Both the position numbers and the translations under genes were made by a program. From NCBI GenBank assembly GCA_000431015.1, contig HF986008.1, forward strand, positions 2,498-35,772: a stretch of 33,275 bases of DNA, in the 5' to 3' direction. The notes under the pieces are model-generated. The model did not search any database. It had not been told where the DNA came from and saw only the letters and a program-made list of their open reading frames with translations. This DNA is from Alistipes sp. CAG:514. GTDB taxonomy: Bacteria; Bacteroidota; Bacteroidia; Bacteroidales; UBA932. Below, in pieces: positions 15,463 through 24,300 of the stretch (positions are counted from its first letter, which is position 1; every line of letters begins with the position of its first letter).

Positions 15463-17420
15463 CCCCACTATATTCATTGCCCCTTCATGCCGCTCCGGAG
15501 GTCATCGACAGGATTCCGTCGGGCTACAGCAACTTCGTGATTCCTTTCGTGGTCGGCATCAGCTTCATGCTGGTCTGGCTGACGGTGGGACTTTTCAGGC
15601 TTCTGGCGATGATCCCCTCGGAGGACAGACGACTCTTCTGGAAGTCGCTGATTAATCCGAAGATAGCCTTGAAGAACATCAAGGATCTGTTCTGCGACTG
15701 CCTTTTCCACACGAAGATCTGGAAGCGCAAGCCGCTTCTGGGCTACATGCATTCCTCGATCGCCTTCGGCTGGTTTATGCTGATTGTCCTCGGGCATCTT
15801 GAGGTGGCGCTGTTCGTGCCGAAGCATCTGGCCTGGACGGACGGCGGACTGTTCTATCCGATTTTCTACCGCTTCTTCGTCTGGATCAATCCGGGCCACG
15901 TGACGCTCCGGGGCTGGTTCTTCTTTTTCCTGATGGACTTCTTCCTGCTCTATGTGCTTACCGGAGTGGGAATGGCAATATTCAAAAGATTCAGATCCAT
16001 CGTGCTGGGAATGCGCCACACCACGAAGCCGTCGCTGGCCGACCGGGTGGCTCTGTACAGCCTTTGGATGATCTTTCCGCTGAGGCTTCTGGCCGAGAGC
16101 TTCACCGCCGACCTCAGCGGCGGAAGTTTCCTGACGGTTCCTGTCAACCATCTGTGGCACTGGATCTTCGGCGACAAGCTGTTCTTCATGCCGGTGTGGT
16201 GGGCATATTCAATATGCTTGGGGCTGTTTTTCGCCGCGATGCCGTTCAGCCGCTACATGCACATCCTGACGGAGGTGCTGTGGATCCTGCTGCGCAACGC
16301 CGGGATTCAGCCGAGGCATCCGCGCAAGGGTGTCGCCGAGGCGGAGATCTATGCCTGCTCCAGCTGCGGCCTGTGCCTGGACGCCTGTCCGATGAACGTG
16401 CGGAAGAAGAATCTGAAATACTCATCGGTCTATTTCATTCGCTTTCTGCGCCGGCATAATGAGAAGAAAATCAATGCTATAGCTGACAAGTGCCTGATGT
16501 GCGACAAGTGCCATGCGCTGTGTCCTGTGGGGGTGGACGCTCCGGCTCTCCGCCGCGCCCAGCGCGCCACGGTCAACAACTCGCTGCCGTATGACTATTC
16601 CTACCTCAAGGCCGCCGGTGCCGGAATGGCCGCCGGTCTTGCCGAGGCACCTGTACTTGCTCCGGCTGAACCGACCTCGGATGTCCAGAGGCCGTCCGCC
16701 GGGAAAGTCATGTACTTCGCCGGCTGCATGACCCATCTCACCCCAAGGATCATCAAATCCGTGGAAAAAGTCTTCAAGTCCGCCGGTGTGGACTACGTTT
16801 TCGCCGACCGTGACGGAGGAATATGTTGCGGCCGTCCTCTGATGCTGGCAGGCAAGACCGACGCCGCCTACGAGACCATCTCCGCCAACCGCAGGATGAT
16901 CCTCGGCTCCGGCTGCCGCACCCTGGTCCTCTCCTGCCCGATCTGCTACAAGATTTTCAAGGATGAATATGCTCTCGATGGCATAGAAGTGCTTCATTAC
17001 ACCCAGTTCATCAAACGTCTTGTCGATGAAGGGAAACTTAAACTGACCGCCGGGGACGAGCGCATAGTCTATCACGATCCGTGTGAGCTGGGCCGTGGCT
17101 GTGGAGTCTATAAAGAGCCTCGTGAGGTTCTGGCCCAAGCCGGCACGCTGGTGAAAGCCGCCAAGGAAGGCGATGAGAGCATCTGCTGCGGAGGCAGTCT
17201 CGGCAGCCTTACTCTGGATTCTCGTGACCGTGCCAAGATCACCGAGTCTTCAGTCGGTAACCTCTTGGTAAACAATCCTCAGACCATAGTCACAGCCTGT
17301 CCTCTCTGCCTCAAGACCTTCTCCGAATCCGTAGGCGGTGCCGCCTCCGGGTCAGTGGAGGATCCTGTCAAGGTGATGGATTTCGCCGAGATGGTCGCCC
17401 GGAACACCGAGTCGTCATAG
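15459..17420 (+). CDS. HdrE-HdrD-like fusion: membrane quinone module plus iron-sulfur and CCG domains
   Basis: A 653-residue protein joining in one chain what HdrE and HdrD do in two. Residues 1-280 hold about five to six membrane helices of the NarI/HdrE kind with candidate heme histidines (H98, H113, H268), expected to exchange electrons with quinone. Next come two [4Fe-4S] motifs: C300, C303, C306, C310 and C345, C348, C351, C355. An Ala/Pro-rich linker (about 384-412) leads to two CCG domains: C423, C456-C457, C493-C496; and C542, C576-C577, C614-C617, both complete. Architecture and neighbours suggest the membrane anchor of the Hdr-like complex. QmoC and DsrK-type proteins are related alternatives. 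The 36-bp gap to the convergent regulator gene has no visible terminator. Confidence 0.88.
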   Translation: MTPLYSLPLHAAPEVIDRIPSGYSNFVIPFVVGISFMLVWLTVGLFRLLAMIPSEDRRLFWKSLINPKIALKNIKDLFCDCLFHTKIWKRKPLLGYMHSSIAFGWFMLIVLGHLEVALFVPKHLAWTDGGLFYPIFYRFFVWINPGHVTLRGWFFFFLMDFFLLYVLTGVGMAIFKRFRSIVLGMRHTTKPSLADRVALYSLWMIFPLRLLAESFTADLSGGSFLTVPVNHLWHWIFGDKLFFMPVWWAYSICLGLFFAAMPFSRYMHILTEVLWILLRNAGIQPRHPRKGVAEAEIYACSSCGLCLDACPMNVRKKNLKYSSVYFIRFLRRHNEKKINAIADKCLMCDKCHALCPVGVDAPALRRAQRATVNNSLPYDYSYLKAAGAGMAAGLAEAPVLAPAEPTSDVQRPSAGKVMYFAGCMTHLTPRIIKSVEKVFKSAGVDYVFADRDGGICCGRPLMLAGKTDAAYETISANRRMILGSGCRTLVLSCPICYKIFKDEYALDGIEVLHYTQFIKRLVDEGKLKLTAGDERIVYHDPCELGRGCGVYKEPREVLAQAGTLVKAAKEGDESICCGGSLGSLTLDSRDRAKITESSVGNLLVNNPQTIVTACPLCLKTFSESVGGAASGSVEDPVKVMDFAEMVARNTESS

Positions 17421-17456
17421 AGAACTACGTTAGAGTCAATGGCTTCCTGCTTCTGG

Positions 17457-18233
17457 TCAGTTTCCCAGCCAGGCGAGGAAGTCATCCGCTCTGGAGCGGC
17501 TTACGGTAAGGTCTGGAGCGGGACCCAGATTGGTGGAGATCCTGACCTTAGGGGTCACACGCAGCCTGCCGCCAATCAGCTTCGTGACACATTCCACGGC
17601 ATCCTTCGAGAAGATGCAGCTTCTGGAGATCCTAAAGAACCGTTCGGGATCAAGTCCGGTGATGAGCGAGTCCATCGTGGAGTCCACGATGTAGACGGCG
17701 CCGCCGTGCGTCACGACATGATTGTTCTTGTCCTCGGAGTAGAAGAACGCGATCTCGTCCGCCTTCACCGGCACGATCCTGTCGTTGAACTGCACCAGGT
17801 AGCGCTCCTTGTAGCCGTGGCCGGAGTCCTTGCGCGAGATAGCTCCGAGGATCTTCTCCACGTCCAGATCTCCGGTAGAGAACTGGCGGCACCGCTCCAC
17901 GGCCCTTTTCAGGGCGGAAGCGTCTATCGGCTTGAGAAGGTAGTCTATGGATCCGGCCTCGAACGCCTTGACGGCGTAGCTGTCATAGGCCGTCGTCATC
18001 ACGACCGGTTTCTTGACGGTCACCTGACGGAAAATCTCGAAGCACTCGCCGTCCGATAGCTCGACATCCATGAAAATCAGGTCGGCCTCGTCAGGCTTCT
18101 CCCTGAGCCGGGCGACGGATTCGGCCACGGAGGCGCACTCCCCGACAACCTCGATGTCAGGAAAACTGGTCTCCAGCATTTTCTCAAGGCTCCTCCGAGC
18201 CATCATCTCATCTTCTATTATAAGGACTTTCAT
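17457..18233 (-). CDS. LytTR-type response regulator
   Basis: A 258-residue DNA-binding response regulator. The receiver domain (1-120) has the acidic pair E7-D8, phospho-accepting D56 in IFMDVELSDG, T81 and K101 in LLKPID. The C-terminal LytTR domain (about 150-258) contains YLVQFNDRIVPVKADEIAFF and RFFRISRSCIFSKDAV, typical of this beta-strand DNA-binding fold. The ATG overlaps the stop of the sensor kinase gene by four bases, so the two are coupled. The target genes are not evident; the nearest candidates are the Hdr cluster and the starch locus, but proximity alone does not show control. Confidence 0.93.
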   Translation of the reverse strand: MKVLIIEDEMMARRSLEKMLETSFPDIEVVGECASVAESVARLREKPDEADLIFMDVELSDGECFEIFRQVTVKKPVVMTTAYDSYAVKAFEAGSIDYLLKPIDASALKRAVERCRQFSTGDLDVEKILGAISRKDSGHGYKERYLVQFNDRIVPVKADEIAFFYSEDKNNHVVTHGGAVYIVDSTMDSLITGLDPERFFRISRSCIFSKDAVECVTKLIGGRLRVTPKVRISTNLGPAPDLTVSRSRADDFLAWLGN

Positions 18234-19600
18234 AAGAGCGGCAACTTTACTTTGTAGAAATCGTCAGTACGGATGATCTCGATCCCCTTGCCGGAACGAT
18301 CCCGGTACTGTTGGCGTATGTAGTTTAGACCCAGTCCGCTGGACTGCGCCTCGGTGACTCTCGGTATCAGATTGTTGCTCACCGTCACGGTCTGTCCGTC
18401 GGAGACCACGCTGACGTTCAGAGGCCTTGACGGCGAGACGGCGTTGTGTTTCGTGGCGTTCTCGATCAGAAGCTGCACCGAGCACGGAACCACGTGCCTG
18501 GACAAGTCTTCGGGCCGGATGCCGACCTCCACGTCGAACCCCTCCTGGAACCTGACCTTCAGCAGGTCGCGGTACATCTCCACATAGGTCATCTCGTCCC
18601 GGAGCGTCACCGTGCCCTCCTCCTCGTTGCGGAGCATGTAGCGGTAGATTCCCGCCAGCTTATGAATATACTCGCTCGCCTCCCTGTCCCTTCCGTCCAG
18701 CACGAGGGCGTCCAGAATGTTCAGCGAATTGAAGAGGAAATGCGGGTTGACCTGCTGCTTGAGGTTGAGGTACTGGAACTTGGCGAGGTCGGCGCGATTC
18801 TTTTCCTTCTCGGCGTTGCGGCGGGCCGTGATGGCATATTCAATCATGTAGATCACTGAATAGATCATCACTTCCGCTATGAACGCCACCAGGGCGAGCT
18901 CAAGGAAACTCTTCGCGGTGGACGGGCGGCGGAATTCGAACGGCAGTCCGGAGCCGACCAGGGCCGCGGCGACCGCGGAAAGCGCTATCAGGAAGACCGC
19001 CGTTGCGAGGATGTGTCCGGCCGAGGATTTCCGGTCCGACATATTCTTGGTATGCTCCACGAAGAGGATCGTCAGGCAGACCATCACCAGAAGGATGAAG
19101 GTGTTGTCGGCAAATGCGGCGACCGCGTTCACCACGGATCCCCCTTCAAAGAGGGTGGAACTGAATATGTAGATTATGATCCTGACAATCAAGATGATGG
19201 CCACGGCGACGGCGAGCCATGTGATCTCGAAGCTTCTTGCCTTGGACTCTTTACCGTACCTGCCGGCGTAGCGTCTCATGAAGGTGACCAGTCCCCAGCC
19301 CATCAGCTCGGTGGTCGTGAATGTGGCGATCGCGGGGGAAAGCAGGGGGTGGTTGATGAACGTCCCTGCGAGCGCGGCGATCCCGTTGCCGAGGAGGTAG
19401 CCGAGAATGTTGGCGATGATGATGACGATGGAGGAGAACTCCACGCTCTGCCGGTACCTCAGGCAGAGGATGACCGTGAGGACGATCGTGAGCGTGGTCA
19501 GGGCCAGTTCGTCCCCGAGGTTCAGTAACCTGCACAGCACCGCCGTGGCCACGTGGAGCAGCGCGAAAGCGTGGATTATGGATGAGGTCCTTAGTTTCAT
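18230..19600 (-). CDS. LytS/YehU-like sensor histidine kinase
   Basis: A 456-residue membrane kinase of the His_kinase (PF06580) type that pairs with LytTR regulators. Some seven to eight hydrophobic helices fill residues 8-255 with no large extracytoplasmic domain, suggesting sensing within or near the membrane. A coiled linker precedes the phospho-accepting H287 in QQVNPHFLFNSLN. The ATP-binding part shows LLIENATKHNA and SGLGLNYIRQQY. It is the first gene of a two-gene minus-strand unit with the regulator. Its upstream gap is filled with palindromes (19674-19830); I find no clear TAnnTTTG element for it. The signal is unknown. Confidence 0.92.
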   Translation of the reverse strand: MKLRTSSIIHAFALLHVATAVLCRLLNLGDELALTTLTIVLTVILCLRYRQSVEFSSIVIIIANILGYLLGNGIAALAGTFINHPLLSPAIATFTTTELMGWGLVTFMRRYAGRYGKESKARSFEITWLAVAVAIILIVRIIIYIFSSTLFEGGSVVNAVAAFADNTFILLVMVCLTILFVEHTKNMSDRKSSAGHILATAVFLIALSAVAAALVGSGLPFEFRRPSTAKSFLELALVAFIAEVMIYSVIYMIEYAITARRNAEKEKNRADLAKFQYLNLKQQVNPHFLFNSLNILDALVLDGRDREASEYIHKLAGIYRYMLRNEEEGTVTLRDEMTYVEMYRDLLKVRFQEGFDVEVGIRPEDLSRHVVPCSVQLLIENATKHNAVSPSRPLNVSVVSDGQTVTVSNNLIPRVTEAQSSGLGLNYIRQQYRDRSGKGIEIIRTDDFYKVKLPLL

Positions 19601-19673
19601 GCCGTTAATGATGGTTGGGTGACCGTTAACTATTCACAATCGCCAAAGTACTGCAACTCAACTTTCGCAAGTA

Positions 19674-19723
19674 GGCAATCACCTGCTGTCAAATACATTA
19701 TCTCACGTTCGGAGGTGATTGCC
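19674..19723. repeat. 11-bp inverted repeat with 28-bp loop
   Basis: GGCAATCACCT (19674-19684) is perfectly complementary to AGGTGATTGCC (19713-19723). It lies about 75-125 bp upstream of the sensor kinase start. It could be an operator or the end structure of a small palindromic element. Confidence 0.75.
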
Positions 19724-19738
19724 CACCCACATCATTTA

Positions 19739-19781
19739 ACGTTACCCCCTCCCTAAATCCCTCCCCTCGGGGGAGGGACTT
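19739..19781 (-). repeat. REP-like 42-bp repeat, copy 3, inverted
   Basis: This is the reverse complement of the repeat at 13895-13936, with two adjacent mismatches (CT for TA) and the same flanking AAGT. It is in opposite orientation to the two copies near 13.9 kb, with about 5.7 kb between. Confidence 0.85.
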
Positions 19782-19786
19782 GCTTT

Positions 19787-19830
19787 CACTGCAAGCAGTG
19801 AAGAAGAGTGGTGTTTCGCAAATGCGAAAC
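19787..19830. repeat. Two adjacent perfect hairpins
   Basis: CACTGC-AA-GCAGTG (19787-19800) and GTTTCGCA-AA-TGCGAAAC (19813-19830) are perfect inverted repeats with two-base AA spacers. They directly follow the inverted REP-like copy. Neither has a T-run. AGTACTGCAA near 19835 also occurs near 19648, another sign that this gap is built of repeats. Confidence 0.8.
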
Positions 19831-19944
19831 TTGAGTACTGCAATTTAAGAAAAATATCTTTCATTTCGTCATTAAAAGCCAGCAATTCATCCGCTTTTTC
19901 TCTCCATTCATCGTTTCAATAATTACAAATCGGTGCTAATCAAC

Positions 19945-19952
19945 TATATTTA
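19945..19952 (+). promoter_or_regulatory. Possible -7 element for the starch-locus operon
   Basis: TATATTTA differs from TAnnTTTG at the last base and lies 33 bp before the MFS transporter ATG. No -33 element is convincing. It is offered because some promoter must serve the transporter-susC-susD operon and nothing better is visible. Confidence 0.3.
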
Positions 19953-19985
19953 CGCCGAAATTGACACTGAAATTAGTACCGTAAA

Positions 19986-21320
19986 ATGCAATCCAAGAGC
20001 AAACTTACGTTTTGGGAGATGTGGAACCTCAGCTTCGGCTTTTTCGGGGTGCAGATCGCCTATGCCCTCCAGAGCGCGAACATCAGCAGGATCTTCGCCA
20101 CTTTGGGAGCGGATCCGCACCAGCTGAGCTTCTTCTGGATCCTCCCGCCTCTGATGGGCATGATCGTCCAGCCGCTGATCGGCAAGTGGTCCGACAGAAC
20201 CTGGTGCAGGATGGGACGCAGAAAGCCTTATCTGCTGATCGGAGCCTTGATTTCGGTTCTCGTGATGATCTTCCTGCCGAACGCCGGCAGCCTGAGTTTC
20301 TCCTCAAGGCTGATCCTCGGACTCAACGGCGCCATGTGGTTCGGACTGTTCTCGCTCATATTCCTTGACACTTCCATCAATGTCGCGATGCAGCCGTTCA
20401 AGATGATGGTCGGGGACATGGTCGGCGAGGAACAGAAGGCTCAGGCCTACTCGATCCAGTCGCTTCTTTGCAACGCCGGCAGCCTGGTGGGCTACCTTTT
20501 CCCGATTTTCTTCACCTGGATCGGCATCGCCAACATCGCCCCAAAGGGACAGGTGCCGCCGTCCGTGATCTGGAGCTTCTGGTGCGGCGCCGCGATCCTT
20601 ATCCTCTGCGTGCTATACACTTTCCTGAAAGTCAAGGAGATGAATCCTCAGGAATATGCCGAGTTCCATTCCATCGATCCAAAGCGTCAGGCTGAGGAGG
20701 AGAAGGACAATCCGGGACTCATCAGACTGCTGCTCCATGCTCCCAAGACATTCTGGACCGTGGGACTCGTGCAGTTCTTCTGCTGGGCGGCGTTCATGTA
20801 CATGTGGACCTATTCCAACGGAGCCATCGCCGCCAACTGCTGGAACGCCACCGACACGGCCTCCGAAGGCTATCAGGCCGCTGGCAACTGGGTCGGGGTA
20901 GTCTTCGCCGTGCAGGCTGTCGGATCAATCCTGTGGGCGATTGTACTTCCTAAGTTCCGCTCCTTGAAACTGGCCTATGTGGTGAGCCTTCTGATCGGAG
21001 CCGTCGGCTTCATCTCCGTTGCGTTCATCCACAACCAGTACCTGCTCTGCGTGTCGTACCTGCTGATCGGAACCGCCTGGGCCGCGATGCTCGCGCTTCC
21101 GTTCACACTTCTGACCAACGCTCTCGACGGGGAGCATCTGGGCAGCTATCTCGGCCTGTTCAACTGCACCATCTGCCTTCCGCAGATCGTCGCCGCGGCG
21201 CTCGGCGGAGTGGTGCTGAGACTTCTGGGCGGAGTCCAGGCGAACATGCTCGTCACTGCGGGTGTCCTGCTTGTGCTTGGCGCGCTGAGCGTCCGTCTCA
21301 TAAAGGAAAGGAAACAATAA
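19986..21320 (+). CDS. MFS sugar transporter (SLC45/GPH-like), probably for maltodextrins
   Basis: A 444-residue inner-membrane transporter with about twelve helices. The sequence WEMWNLSFGFFGVQIAYALQ near the N-terminus and the loop GKWSDRTWCRMGRRKPYL between helices 2 and 3 are typical of the SLC45/GPH-like sugar:cation symporters found beside Bacteroidota starch loci. It should bring maltose or short maltodextrins from periplasm to cytosol, after cleavage by the GH13 enzymes encoded downstream. Its stop codon overlaps the leader element of susC, with only 20 bp to the susC start, so it is the first gene of the same operon. Substrate assignment rests on context, not on recognised binding residues. 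Confidence 0.85.
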   Translation: MQSKSKLTFWEMWNLSFGFFGVQIAYALQSANISRIFATLGADPHQLSFFWILPPLMGMIVQPLIGKWSDRTWCRMGRRKPYLLIGALISVLVMIFLPNAGSLSFSSRLILGLNGAMWFGLFSLIFLDTSINVAMQPFKMMVGDMVGEEQKAQAYSIQSLLCNAGSLVGYLFPIFFTWIGIANIAPKGQVPPSVIWSFWCGAAILILCVLYTFLKVKEMNPQEYAEFHSIDPKRQAEEEKDNPGLIRLLLHAPKTFWTVGLVQFFCWAAFMYMWTYSNGAIAANCWNATDTASEGYQAAGNWVGVVFAVQAVGSILWAIVLPKFRSLKLAYVVSLLIGAVGFISVAFIHNQYLLCVSYLLIGTAWAAMLALPFTLLTNALDGEHLGSYLGLFNCTICLPQIVAAALGGVVLRLLGGVQANMLVTAGVLLVLGALSVRLIKERKQ

Positions 21321-21330
21321 TAACCTTAAT
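21317..21330 (+). promoter_or_regulatory. 14-nt leader element ATAATAACCTTAAT ahead of the starch susC
   Basis: Identical to 840-853 and at almost the same distance (10 nt) from the susC start. It overlaps the TAA of the transporter gene. Since no promoter fits in the 20-bp gap, a role in translation initiation is more likely than one in transcription. Confidence 0.4.
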
Positions 21331-21340
21331 AATCATATAA

Positions 21341-24300
21341 ATGAATATTCAAACAATTCAAACATTCCAGATGAAAAGGATTATAGCTGCCGTGGCGACC
21401 TTGCTTCTTTGCCTGGTCGGCACTACCGTATCCGCTCAGAGCGGGTATCAGGTGAAGGGAGTTGTAGTTGACGCCGCCGGTCCGGTCATCGGTGCCACTG
21501 TCATGGAACAGGGCACGCAGAACGGTATCGCGACCGGTCTCGACGGAGACTACATCCTTAACGTTTCCGGCCCGGATGCCACTGTCGAAATCAGCTGCAT
21601 CGGCTACAAGACACAGTCTTTCAAGGCTTCCGAGGTTCCGGCCAAGATTATTCTTACCACCGACACCGAGTTTCTTGACGATGTGGTCGTGATCGGCTAC
21701 GGTACCGTCAAGAAGAGCGACATGACTGGCTCGATCTCCTCCGTGAAGGCCGACCAGCTCAACAAGGGTATGGTGACATCACCATCGGATCTGCTCCAGG
21801 GCAAGTCCGCCGGCGTTGTCGTCACGATGGGTGACGGCGCTCCGGGTTCCGCCAGCACCATCAGAATCCGTGGCGGTTCCTCTCTGAAGGCCAACAACAA
21901 CCCTCTCGTCGTGGTTGACGGTCTGCCTCTTTCCGAGACAGGCATCAGCGGAGTCTCCGACGCGCTTTCCTCCATCAACCCTAACGACATCGAGAGCTTC
22001 ACTGTCCTGAAGGACGCCTCGGCGACCGCCATCTTCGGATCGAGAGCCTCCAACGGTGTCATCATGATCACCACCAAGAAGGGTTCCAAGGGTTCCGAAG
22101 GCATCCACGTGAGCGCGGACTTCACCGGAAGCGTCAGCCAGAACGCCAAGTACGTGGATGTGCTGACAGGCGATGAGATGCGTGACCTTATGAAATCGTA
22201 CATCGGTGACGGAGGTTCGGCCTACGCCGCCCTCGGCAAGGAGAACACCGACTGGCAGAAGGAAATCTACCAGCTGGGTAAAACCATTGACGGCAACGTG
22301 GCAGTGTCCGGCAGGGTAGGGAAGAGCGACATCTTCCGCATGCCTTACCGCGTGTCCATCGGCTACCACAACCAGGACGGTACCCTCAAGACCTCCAACC
22401 TTGAGCGTGAGACCATCTCTGTCAATCTCAACCCGAGCTTCTTTGACGACCATCTTCTTGTCAATCTCAACGGCAAGCTGATGAACATGAACAACAGGTT
22501 CGCCAATCAGGACGCCATCGGCGGCGCTGTCCGCATGGATCCTACCCAGCCTGTTTACGACGCGAACGGCCTGAACGGCTACTGGTGGTGGAACTACGGC
22601 AAGGGCACGCAGACCATCGATAACTGCAACGCACAGGCCCAGATGAACCCTGTCGCCCTTCTGAACGACAAGCTTGACAAGTCCAACGCCAAGCGTTTCA
22701 TCGGCAACGCCCAACTCAACTACAAGGTCCATGGATTCGAGGATCTGAGCCTCAACCTCAACCTTGGTCTGGACTGGTCCAAGTCAGACGGTACGGTTGA
22801 TGTCGCTCCCGGCACGGAAATGTCATTCCACAACACCCAGGAGTCCGGTTCCGGTTATCACAACAACTATTCCCAGATAAGGCGTGACCAGACCCTTGAG
22901 TTCTATGCCCAGTACGACAAGACTCTCGGTAAGCACACCTTCAACGCGATGGCAGGTTACTCCTGGCAGCACTTCTACAATTCGACTTTCAACGAGAAGT
23001 ACAAGGCTGACGGCACCCTTCCTACCGCTTCCGACTACTATCTGAGCAGTCCTAACACCTTCAGAACCGAGTACTTCCTCGTGTCTTTCTTCGGACGTGT
23101 GAACTATTCGTTCAACGACCGCCTTCTCGTGACCGCCACCCTGCGTGACGACGGCACCTCCCGTTTCGCCAACAACAAGTGGGGGCTCTTCCCTTCGGTG
23201 GCGGTAAGCTACAACTTCGGCAAGGAGAGGTTCATCGCGGACAGCGGTGTGGTCTCAGCCCTGAAGCTCAGGCTCAGCTGGGGACAGACTGGCCAGCAGG
23301 ATCTCCAGTCCGGAGACTACCCGACACTGTCGTCCTACAAGTACAACACGAACCAGTCGATGTACTACTTCGGCAACAAGTTGATCACTCCGATAACGCC
23401 GCTTGGCTACAACGCCGACCTCAAGTGGGAGACCACCACGACCTACAACATCGGTCTTGACTACGGCTTCCTCGGCGACAGGATCTTCGGTAGCGTGGAT
23501 CTCTACAAGCGCGACACCAAGGATCTCCTGAACCGCACTCCTGTGGCCGCCGGCGCCAACCTGTCCAACTACTTGAACGCCAACATCGGAGACCTTACCA
23601 ACAAAGGATTCGAGTTCGAGTTCAACGCCATTCCTGTCCATACAAGGGACTGGAGCTGGACCCTGGGCTTCAACGCGACCTTCAATGAGACCAAGATCTC
23701 CAGGCTTACCACCGACGACGAGCGCGCCGACTACTTCGGAATCACTACCGGCGGCATCGCCGGCGGTACAGGCAACATGGTCCAGATCCATCAGACCGGC
23801 CACGCCCCTAACTCGTTCTTCGTCTACAAGCAGGTCTATGACACGGACGGCAAGCCGATCGAAGGCCTCTATGCCGACCTGAACAAGGACGGAAAGATCG
23901 ACGACAACGACAAGTACTGCTTCCACAATGCCGCTCCGGACTGGACATTCGGCTTCAACACGCAGGTGGCGTACAAGCAGTGGACCCTCGCAATGAGCGC
24001 CCATTCAAATGTCGGCAACTATGTCTACAACAACATCGCCTCCAACGGCGACCTCCTGACCGACCTCTGGGCCAACAACTTCGTGAACAACCGTTATTCC
24101 ACGGCGAAGGAGCACAACTTCTCGTCATACCCCCAGTATTGGTCCAATCTTTACGTCGAGAACGCATCCTTCCTGAAGATCGACAACATCACCCTCAGCC
24201 GCTCGTTCAACTTCGGCCAGAAGACTCCGATGTCGTTCAACGTCTTCGCGACCGTTCAGAACGTGGCCTGCTTCACCAAGTACGGTGGAATCGACCCTGA

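Noticed and set aside
12047..17420. Lactate utilisation (LutABC) or glycerol-3-phosphate dehydrogenase (GlpABC) operon
   Set aside because: CCG-domain proteins also occur there, but no LutB/LutC or GlpA partner is present, while an HdrA-type flavoprotein with its own cluster motif and two HdrC-like proteins are.
19601..19985. Insertion sequence between the kinase and transporter genes
   Set aside because: There are many inverted repeats, but no transposase frame or clear target-site duplication, so only a repeat cluster is claimed.
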